Part shown: in pieces, positions 4,159-9,685 of the stretch
How positions within the stretch are numbered: position 1 is the stretch's first letter
How the letters are laid out: each line of letters begins with the position of its first letter
From: an uncultured Collinsella sp.
Lineage (GTDB): Bacteria > Actinomycetota > Coriobacteriia > Coriobacteriales > Coriobacteriaceae
Assembly: GCA_902475445.1 (NCBI GenBank)
Contig: CABRZN010000077.1
Location: 1-9,685 of the forward strand
DNA: 9,685 nucleotides
Direction: 5' to 3'
The notes under the pieces: generated by a model
What the model was told of the DNA's origin: nothing
What the model saw: the letters and a program-made list of their open reading frames with translations, nothing else
Database searches by the model: none
Made by a program: the position numbers and the translations under genes

Positions 4159-5432
4159 CGCTCGAGCCGCGGTGCAATACGAGCCGGCAACTTCGCCACA
4201 ATGCGAACACCGTCCTCGAGATATTCTTCATGCAGAAGGGTTCCCTGCTCATGCACCAGCGTGATGAGAGCGCCCTCGCGATACGGGATATCAGCGGAGA
4301 GCAACACATCGGTGGCAGCTGCCTCGCGAGCAATCCGGTCGACGAGATCGTCGAGCCCCTCGCCCGTTTGGGCCGAGAACAGAACGGCCTCCGGATAGCG
4401 ACGACGGAAACTCAATCGATCGACGCTATCGAGAAGATCGATTTTATTGAATACGGTCAGCGTTAGGCGCTCTCCGGCGCCGATCTCATCAAGCACGCGG
4501 TCGACAGCCTCCAGCTGCCGCTCATAGTCCTCGTCAGACGCATCTACGACTTTGAGAATTAGATCGGCACCCAAAACCTCGGACAGCGTCGATTTAAAGG
4601 CATCGACCAGACCATGCGGCAGCTTTTGAATAAAGCCGACGGTATCGGTAATCGTCATGCCGCGACCGCCGGGCAGACGATACGAACGCGTCGTCGGGTC
4701 GAGCGTAGCAAACAGCTTGTCCTGCGAAAGTACCGTAGAGCCGGTCAGACGATTGAGCAACGTCGATTTACCGGCATTGGTATAACCGGCTAACGCGACG
4801 CGAAACACCGGTGACTCAATGCGGCTCTTGGATTGAACATCGCGACGCTGTTCAACCTGCTTGAGCTCACGACGAAGCGCAGCGATTTTATTACGAATGA
4901 GGCGACGGTCGACCTCGAGCTGACTTTCGCCCTGACCAAAGCGTGAGCCGATGCCGCCGCGCGTCTGTTCCTTGGCGAGATGACTCCACATGCCACGCAG
5001 ACGAGGCAACAAATATTGAAGCTGTGCCAGCTGTACCTGTAGGCGTCCCTCACGCGTCTGAGCATGCAGGCCAAAGATATCCAAGATCAGTGCAGTACGA
5101 TCGATAATCTTTACCGGCTCGCCCACGGCTTTCTCCAAATAGGATTGCTGCGAGGGCGTCAGGTCGTCGTCAAAAATAACGACATCGGCATCCATGCGAT
5201 GTACCAGGCCGCACAGCTCTTCAACCTTACCGGAACCGATAAACGATTTAGGATACGGCTTTACCAAACGCTGCGATAAGCGTGCCACGCACTGGGCACC
5301 AGCCGTGTGGGCAAGACGCTCCAGCTCATCAAGCGAGCGATCGAGCGGCCATGCATTGTCGCGCCATTCAACACCAACCAAAATGGCACGCTCGGGCTCG
5401 GGTGCCGTGGGAACAAGAGGAAAACGGGCCAT
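4143..5432 (-). CDS. hflX: GTPase HflX
   Basis: Ribosome-associated GTPase that splits or rescues stalled 70S ribosomes, chiefly under stress. The 429 residues comprise the N-terminal HflX domain (about 15-200, including KSFIGSGKVEEL and the glycine-rich GGIGSRFGQGESQLEVDRR region around 159-177), then the G domain: G1 GYTNAGKST (216-224), G2 within FATLDPTT (241-248), G3 DTVGFI (263-268), G4 NKID (329-332), G5 SAQTG (353-357). The family segment is usually given as R-GPGE-xQLE-xDRR; here one residue seems added (RFGQGESQLE), which may be a lineage variant. The ATG overlaps the miaA TAA by one base (TAATG), with GAGG 7 bases upstream inside miaA. It is the last gene in the visible operon and its 3' end overlaps the DUF1624 gene. 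Confidence 0.96.
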   Translation of the reverse strand: MARFPLVPTAPEPERAILVGVEWRDNAWPLDRSLDELERLAHTAGAQCVARLSQRLVKPYPKSFIGSGKVEELCGLVHRMDADVVIFDDDLTPSQQSYLEKAVGEPVKIIDRTALILDIFGLHAQTREGRLQVQLAQLQYLLPRLRGMWSHLAKEQTRGGIGSRFGQGESQLEVDRRLIRNKIAALRRELKQVEQRRDVQSKSRIESPVFRVALAGYTNAGKSTLLNRLTGSTVLSQDKLFATLDPTTRSYRLPGGRGMTITDTVGFIQKLPHGLVDAFKSTLSEVLGADLILKVVDASDEDYERQLEAVDRVLDEIGAGERLTLTVFNKIDLLDSVDRLSFRRRYPEAVLFSAQTGEGLDDLVDRIAREAAATDVLLSADIPYREGALITLVHEQGTLLHEEYLEDGVRIVAKLPARIAPRLERYRTE

Positions 5433-6370
5433 TAGGCAGCCTCAATACGATGCAGGATATCCTCAACGACCTCATCGATCGTACATTCATCCATATCAAA
5501 CCACACGATACGGTCATCGCGCTTAAACCACGAAAGCTGACGCTTGGCATAACGACGCGAACGCATCTTAATGAGTTCGCGAGCCTCATCCATGCTCATC
5601 ACACCATTGAAAGCATCGATGATCTCTTTATAGCCAATTGCCTGCATCGACGTCAGGGCATCTCCCAGCCCCTGGCCCATAAGACCGCGGACCTCATCGA
5701 CAAGGCCCTGCTCAAACATCAGATCGACACGCAGGTTAATGCGCTCGTAGAGCACCTCGCGATTACGCGTCAGACCAAACCACAGAGCGTGATAATGCTC
5801 GCGCGGAACACTAAACTGCGACTTTTGCTGCGCATAGGAGACGCCATCATCGTGCATTTCGAGCGCGCGAATCACGCGGCGAACATTATGAGGGTGGATG
5901 ACCGCAGCGGACTCGGGATCACGCTCGGCAAGCAGGGCATGCAGCTCTTCCTCGCCAATACGCTCGGCAAGCTCCTGATAGCTCGCACGACGATCGTCCT
6001 CAAGTTCACCCGAGGGAAAGTCCATCTCATCAAGGGCGGCCTTGAGATACAGCCCCGTACCTCCACAAAAAACCGGCAGGCAACCCGAACCAAGAAGACG
6101 TTCAACATGCGCGCGAGCGTCAGCCTGATAAAGCGCAGCAGAATATGCCACACCCGGCTCTACAATGTCGACGAGACGCAGCGGCGCCGTACACTCATCG
6201 GGCGCCATCTTTGCGGTACCGATGTCCATGCCGCGATAGATTTGCATCGCATCGCACGACAGCACTTCGGACGAAAGACGAGCCGCCAAACGGTCGGCAA
6301 CACCACTCTTACCAACCGCCGTCGGACCGACGATCGCAACGGCGGAAAGACCTGCCCCGGGAGAAACCAT
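5432..6370 (-). CDS. miaA: tRNA dimethylallyltransferase MiaA
   Basis: Transfers a dimethylallyl group to N6 of A37 in tRNAs reading UNN codons, giving i6A, the substrate for MiaB. The 312 residues show the P-loop GPTAVGKS (15-22), the CDAMQIYRGMDIGTAK block (39-54) with catalytic-type Asp40 (usually preceded by Ala, here Cys39), GGTGLYLKA (about 103-111), the QAIGYKE segment, and the C-terminal RRYAKRQLSWF tRNA-binding stretch, so it looks complete and active. The ATG overlaps the miaB stop by one base (TAATG), and the miaA stop overlaps the hflX start the same way, making a three-gene coupled unit. No good Shine-Dalgarno precedes the miaA ATG, which strengthens the case for coupling. Confidence 0.96.
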   Translation of the reverse strand: MVSPGAGLSAVAIVGPTAVGKSGVADRLAARLSSEVLSCDAMQIYRGMDIGTAKMAPDECTAPLRLVDIVEPGVAYSAALYQADARAHVERLLGSGCLPVFCGGTGLYLKAALDEMDFPSGELEDDRRASYQELAERIGEEELHALLAERDPESAAVIHPHNVRRVIRALEMHDDGVSYAQQKSQFSVPREHYHALWFGLTRNREVLYERINLRVDLMFEQGLVDEVRGLMGQGLGDALTSMQAIGYKEIIDAFNGVMSMDEARELIKMRSRRYAKRQLSWFKRDDRIVWFDMDECTIDEVVEDILHRIEAA

Positions 6371-7746
6371 TAGCGCGGCTCGCCCACAACGGAGCCGGAC
6401 AAATACCAGGTCTTGGCAACGTCAACGTCAACATCAACGATCTTGCCAACAAGCTGATCGATGCTGTAACCCTCGGGGATAGGCGCATGCACGGTCTGAT
6501 TCTTGGGACTCTTGCCCAGCAGGACCGCGTCGTTCTTTTTACTCGTTCCCTCAATGAGCGCCGGCACCACAGTATGAAGCTCACCCTGGTTGTACTCGTG
6601 CGCCGTGGTCTCGATAACCTTAACCAGGCGGTTGAAACGCTCGAGAATAACCTCATGCGGCGTAGGATCGTCAATCTCGGCGGCCGGGGTACCGGCGCGC
6701 TTGGAATAGATGAAGGTATAGGCCTGAGCATAGCGGACCGTCTCGGCAAGTGAGAGCGTCTGCTCAAAGTCTTCTTCAGTCTCGCCCGGGAAGCCAACGA
6801 TAATGTCGGTCGAGAGCGCGATATCGGGCATGCGGTTGCGAATGCGATCGACCAGGCCCAGATAGTCCTCGCGTGTATAACGGCGATTCATCTCTTTGAG
6901 GATCCGTGTCGAACCTGACTGGACGGCCAGGTGCAACTGCGGCATAACGGCAGGCGTCTCGGCCATGGCGTCGATGGTCTCGGGGAGCAGATCCTTGGGA
7001 TGCGAAGACGTAAAGAAGATGCGCTCCACACCCGTATCGCCCACGGCACGCAGCAGATCGGCAAAACGCGGCTTGCCAAACAGATCGCGACCATATGAGT
7101 TAACGTTTTGGCCCAGCAGCGTAATCTCACGCACGCCCTGGCGCACCAAACCGGTCACCTCGTCGACAATCTCCTCGAAGGGGCGACTTTTTTCGCGACC
7201 GCGCACGTACGGCACGATGCAATAGGTGCAGAAATTATTGCAGCCCGTCATGATGGGCACCCAGGCGTGATACTGGGTCTCGCGATGCCACGGCATGCTC
7301 ATGGCATCCGTATCCTCATGCTCATTGGTGCGGATATGACGCTTACCATCAAGGAACGCCTCGGCAATGAGCTCGGCCACATGTGCGATAGAATGCGTGC
7401 CAAAGATGACATTGACGTTATCGACGTTGGTGAGCAGTCCCTCGCCATCACGCTGCGCGATGCAGCCGCCCACGGCAACCACACGCTTGCCCGAAGGCGA
7501 AGGCGGCAGGCTTTTGCAGGAATTGCACTGACCGTACAGGCGAGTATCGGCGGCCTCGCGCACGCAGCATGTCATGAAGACAACGATATCGGCATGCTCG
7601 GGATCGAGCGCCATGAGGCAGCCATACGAATCAAGCAGACCGCTCACACGCTCGGAGTCGTGCTGATTCATCTGACAGCCAAAGGTGCGGATAAAGTAGG
7701 TTTTACCGGCAAGAATATCGCGTACGGAACGCTGGTCCATGTGCAT
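6370..7746 (-). CDS. miaB: tRNA-2-methylthio-N6-dimethylallyladenosine synthase MiaB
   Basis: Radical-SAM methylthiotransferase that converts i6A37 to ms2i6A37 in tRNA, acting directly after MiaA. In 458 residues: the N-terminal UPF0004 domain with auxiliary-cluster cysteines Cys24 (TFGCQMN), Cys60 (MTCCVRE, with an extra Cys61) and Cys95 (GGCIAQ); the radical-SAM core with Cys169, Cys173 and Cys176 (CNNFCTYC); LHLAVQSGS (271-279); SAM-related DIIVGFPGET (314-323); and a C-terminal TRAM domain (about 384-454). Two starts are possible: ATG at 7746 has AGGA only 3 bases upstream, while ATG at 7740 (two residues shorter) has it 9 bases upstream. spoVS lies 39 bases upstream on the same strand. 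Everything needed for catalysis is visible. Confidence 0.97.
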   Translation of the reverse strand: MHMDQRSVRDILAGKTYFIRTFGCQMNQHDSERVSGLLDSYGCLMALDPEHADIVVFMTCCVREAADTRLYGQCNSCKSLPPSPSGKRVVAVGGCIAQRDGEGLLTNVDNVNVIFGTHSIAHVAELIAEAFLDGKRHIRTNEHEDTDAMSMPWHRETQYHAWVPIMTGCNNFCTYCIVPYVRGREKSRPFEEIVDEVTGLVRQGVREITLLGQNVNSYGRDLFGKPRFADLLRAVGDTGVERIFFTSSHPKDLLPETIDAMAETPAVMPQLHLAVQSGSTRILKEMNRRYTREDYLGLVDRIRNRMPDIALSTDIIVGFPGETEEDFEQTLSLAETVRYAQAYTFIYSKRAGTPAAEIDDPTPHEVILERFNRLVKVIETTAHEYNQGELHTVVPALIEGTSKKNDAVLLGKSPKNQTVHAPIPEGYSIDQLVGKIVDVDVDVAKTWYLSGSVVGEPR

Positions 7747-7785
7747 AAGTCCTAACGATGGGGAGCGAAACGAGGCAAGCAGAAG

Positions 7786-8103
7786 CTATGCCACAGGCTT
7801 AACATCATCCATGACGACGTTATCCATAGCAGCTCGATTGATCTGGTGAACGTAGATAGAAAGGCGGATGGCCGTGCGCGACTCCCCGTTAATGAGGATG
7901 TCGGAGAACACAGGCGCGCAGGAAATATCAAAACCGGTTGGAATCAAAAAACCGCGCGCGATAGCAACGGCCTTAATGGCCTGGTTGACAGCACCGGCAC
8001 CGACACACTGGATGTTGACGGGTACACCATCCTTAACCATGCCGGCGATGGCGCCGGCAACGGACGCGGGCGATGATTTGCTTGATACCTTCAGGCAATC
8101 CAT
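7786..8103 (-). CDS. spoVS: Stage V sporulation protein S (SpoVS)
   Basis: The 105-residue protein matches the SpoVS (Alba-like fold) family almost throughout: LKVSSKSSPASVAGAIAG (4-21), VGAGAVNQAIKAVAIARGF (34-52) and the ESRTAIRLSI region (74-83). The usual length is about 86, so the last ~20 residues (HQINRAAMDNVVMDDVKPVA) are an extension. SpoVS influences septation and spore coat development in Bacillus, but homologues occur in many non-sporulating bacteria and a nucleic-acid-binding role is suspected from the fold. The ATG at 8103 is chosen because AGGAG lies 7 bases upstream and it aligns with known SpoVS starts; the longer open frame to 8178 has no family similarity. It sits between the GHKL ATPase and miaB, as in the rny-spoVS-miaB neighbourhood of Bacillus. 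No sporulation gene is seen here. Confidence 0.93.
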   Translation of the reverse strand: MDCLKVSSKSSPASVAGAIAGMVKDGVPVNIQCVGAGAVNQAIKAVAIARGFLIPTGFDISCAPVFSDILINGESRTAIRLSIYVHQINRAAMDNVVMDDVKPVA

Positions 8104-8110
8104 GAAGAAA

Positions 8111-8115
8111 CTCCT
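8111..8115 (-). promoter_or_regulatory. spoVS ribosome binding site
   Basis: AGGAG on the - strand, 7 bases before the ATG at 8103, decides the start against the longer open frame that reaches 8178. Confidence 0.8.
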
Positions 8116-8153
8116 GCGTTTAATAGTACGTTTTAACTGCAATAACTTTATCG

Positions 8154-8171
8154 TACCGAGTGGACTCGGTA
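8154..8171 (-). promoter_or_regulatory. Intercistronic hairpin between ATPase gene and spoVS
   Basis: TACCGAG (8154-8160) pairs perfectly with CTCGGTA (8165-8171) around a 4-base loop, 7 bases past the ATPase stop in the - direction. Outside the stem, CTTTA and TAAAG can pair further on the - strand around a small bulge. The bases after the stem (CGATAAAGTT) are not a T-run, so it is at most an attenuator or RNA-processing/stability element. The rest of the 74-base gap holds a TACTAT that could be a weak -10 for spoVS, without a good -35. Confidence 0.5.
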
Positions 8172-8177
8172 AAGGCA

Positions 8178-9263
8178 CTATTCCTCTTTGGCAAGATCGA
8201 AGGTCACGGTGATTCGATCACGCGAAACACGGATCTTTGGGTCGCCGCAAAGATTGAGATAGTACCGGGCGGCAAGGTCATTAAAGTCGCGCTCCACAGC
8301 ACGCGAAAACTGTGCCATGTCATCCTTGGCAATACGCAGCCCACGACGATCCTTCGCGAGATCGACAGGAGCCGGCGCATGCGAGGATGAGTCACGCTCG
8401 CGCAGCAGACGCGCAGTCACACCGCGAACGGGCTTAATCTGCCCTGCCAAAATGCGATGTGCCGTGCGCTCGGACATCTCAAGACCCAAACCCGAGCAGA
8501 TACGGATAAAGTCCTCGGCATCAGAGGCAAGGCCTAAACGATCGACAACCGGAAGCTCGCTCTCATCATCAATAAACAGGAGACGAGACGTATCGAGCCG
8601 ACTTGACGCCTGAGCATAAAGGGTCGCGGCAATCTCAGACGGAGAACCAAGATAGACATCGCAACCACGCAACTCCTCGAGCGCAAACTCACAGGCAGCG
8701 CGAATAATATTATGCGGACCGCGAGCACAGACATAACGTCCGTCCTCATCCTTGACGGCCTGGGGCCAGCTGGACTGATCGGCACGCTCGCTGAGGCGGT
8801 CGGCCGCAACGCTCACCTTAAAGGCTGAGCCAAGATCGACACCAGACGTGACCACGCGGGCCTCGTCGGTGTTCTGCTTGATCGAAAACAATGCCATGCC
8901 ACGACCGTGAACGCCCCAACGGTCCATCTTCATGCTCTCGAGCTTTGAGGTAACGCGAGCATCGAAGATTCGCTCTTGCATATCCTGCGGAACACCCGAG
9001 CCGTTATCCAGAAAGACAAGCGTGCGGACGCCATCTTCCTTGGTCGTGGCGAGATAGACCTTGTCGGCGCCGGCATCGCGAGCATTACGGAGCATTTCAA
9101 TGACGATATCCTCGACATGCTGAATGTCGTGCTTTGCCTGGCGCCGCTCGGCCTCCGAAACGCGGAGGCGGACATACCCCTCGCCAAGGTTCTCCTCGAC
9201 GCGAAGGTTGCCCTCCCCCGACATCGACGCGATAAATGAGATGAGCTCGTTCGCGTCGCTCAT
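8178..9263 (-). CDS. GHKL-type ATP-binding protein of unknown function
   Basis: Residues about 45-135 form a GHKL (HSP90/MutL/histidine-kinase type) ATP-binding fold: N-box EMLRNARDAGA with Glu56 and Asn60, G1 box DNGSGVP (86-92), and G2 box WGVHGRGMALFSIKQN (116-131) with the VTSK lid residues just before. The layout is closer to MutL/Hsp90/topoisomerase-VI-type ATPases than to sensor kinases, since there is no dimerisation histidine, receiver domain or membrane segment. Residues about 140-361 match no domain I recognise; they include ICSGLGLEMSERTAHRILAGQ (a few residues could form a helix-turn-helix-like pair) and a final strand-rich IRVSRDRITVTFDL. The start ATG lies one base after the rny stop with no Shine-Dalgarno, so it should be translationally coupled to RNase Y. 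A soluble partner or regulator in RNA or nucleoid biology is possible, but not shown. Confidence 0.85.
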   Translation of the reverse strand: MSDANELISFIASMSGEGNLRVEENLGEGYVRLRVSEAERRQAKHDIQHVEDIVIEMLRNARDAGADKVYLATTKEDGVRTLVFLDNGSGVPQDMQERIFDARVTSKLESMKMDRWGVHGRGMALFSIKQNTDEARVVTSGVDLGSAFKVSVAADRLSERADQSSWPQAVKDEDGRYVCARGPHNIIRAACEFALEELRGCDVYLGSPSEIAATLYAQASSRLDTSRLLFIDDESELPVVDRLGLASDAEDFIRICSGLGLEMSERTAHRILAGQIKPVRGVTARLLRERDSSSHAPAPVDLAKDRRGLRIAKDDMAQFSRAVERDFNDLAARYYLNLCGDPKIRVSRDRITVTFDLAKEE

Positions 9264-9264
9264 G

Positions 9265-9685
9265 TTATTTAGCGATATCGACAGCGCGGCTCTCGCGAAT
9301 CACGACGACGCGCACCTGACCGGGATACTCCATCTCTTCCTCGATCTGATGGGCGATATCGTGAGCCAGAACCGTGGACTGGGCATCGGAGATCTTGTCC
9401 GGCTGAACCATGACATGGACCTCGCGACCAGCCTGCATGGCATAGGTACGCTCGACGCCGTCATGGGAGTTGGCGATCTCCTCGAGCTTCTCAAGGCGCT
9501 TGATGTAGTTCTCGGCAGACTCGCGACGGGCACCGGGGCGAGAGGCTGAGACAGCATCGGCGGCCTGCACCAGGACATCGAGCACCGTGTTGGGGTCGAC
9601 ATCGGCATGGTGAGCCTCGATAGCGTGAACGATAACGGGCTTCTCGCCATAACGGCGTGCAAGCTCGGCGCCGATGACGGCATGC
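9265..9685 (-). CDS. rny: Ribonuclease Y, C-terminal part (5' end outside window)
   Basis: The last 139 residues of RNase Y, the membrane-anchored endoribonuclease that starts mRNA decay in many Gram-positive bacteria. They begin HAVIGAELARRYGEKPVIVHAIEAHH (read across the window edge), the latter part of the HD domain, and continue into the conserved tail with SASRPGARRESAENYIKRLE, AMQAGREVHVMV, IEEEMEYPGQVRV and VIRESRAVDIAK. The transmembrane anchor, coiled coil, KH domain and the HD residues themselves lie off the right edge (family length about 520). The GHKL ATPase follows one base after its stop. By family synteny recA would be expected nearby upstream, but this cannot be checked here. 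Confidence 0.95.
   Translation of the reverse strand, partial: HAVIGAELARRYGEKPVIVHAIEAHHADVDPNTVLDVLVQAADAVSASRPGARRESAENYIKRLEKLEEIANSHDGVERTYAMQAGREVHVMVQPDKISDAQSTVLAHDIAHQIEEEMEYPGQVRVVVIRESRAVDIAK

Noticed and set aside
5282..6373. Long 363-residue open frame on + opposite miaA and the hflX start
   Set aside because: It is antisense to two clearly recognised genes, shows no family motif and has low-complexity, His/Arg-rich content typical of shadow frames in GC-rich DNA.
7108..7755. 215-residue open frame on + opposite miaB
   Set aside because: Shadow of miaB; no recognisable domain and no ribosome site.
8104..8178. N-terminal extension of SpoVS
   Set aside because: It reads through the intercistronic hairpin, has no SpoVS similarity, and a well-placed AGGAG marks the start at 8103.

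Overview
The window looks like chromosomal DNA of a Coriobacteriia actinobacterium, most likely Collinsella or a close relative. This is inferred from gene content and order, not from a database search. The block LysM protein/nrdR divergent from lexA, with hflX, miaA and miaB nearby, matches the order I recall from mycobacteria (nrdR, LysM gene chiZ, lexA, hflX, miaA, miaB). The rny/spoVS/miaB part resembles the order in Bacillus and clostridia. The GC-rich wobble positions also fit. Nothing suggests a plasmid, phage or genomic island.

Layout, left to right. (1) The 3' part of a GT28/MGDG-synthase-type glycosyltransferase on + ends at 853. (2) A 400-base convergent intergenic region (854-1253) has no gene. 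It is packed with inverted repeats: a 104-bp palindromic element (E1), a strong 15-bp hairpin, and an inverted, diverged copy of the E1 core (E2). (3) On -, dut, nrdR and a LysM membrane protein form an apparent operon whose promoter lies at about 2737-2764. (4) The divergent LysM/lexA control region holds three LexA boxes spaced exactly 28 bp apart. (5) lexA and a DUF1624 membrane acyltransferase-like gene on + are joined by a TAATG stop/start overlap. (6) A long - strand operon reads rny (3' part), a GHKL ATPase of unknown role, spoVS, miaB, miaA and hflX. Its last gene overlaps the end of the DUF1624 gene tail to tail by 16 bp.

How the genes fit together. LexA very probably represses itself, its DUF1624 partner and the LysM protein, which would be the SOS cell-division inhibitor (the YneA/DivS/ChiZ role). 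nrdR and dut lie directly downstream of the LysM gene with no visible promoter of their own, so nucleotide-pool control may be coupled to DNA damage. The - operon combines RNA metabolism functions: RNase Y for mRNA decay, MiaA then MiaB for two sequential steps of tRNA A37 modification, and HflX for ribosome rescue or splitting. With these sit SpoVS, a sporulation-named protein in a lineage not known to sporulate, and an uncharacterised ATPase.

The points most worth following are the paired E1/E2 repeats with compensatory base changes, the phased LexA boxes over overlapping promoters, the hairpin that encloses the nrdR start codon, the GHKL ATPase between rny and spoVS, and the lexA-coupled membrane protein.
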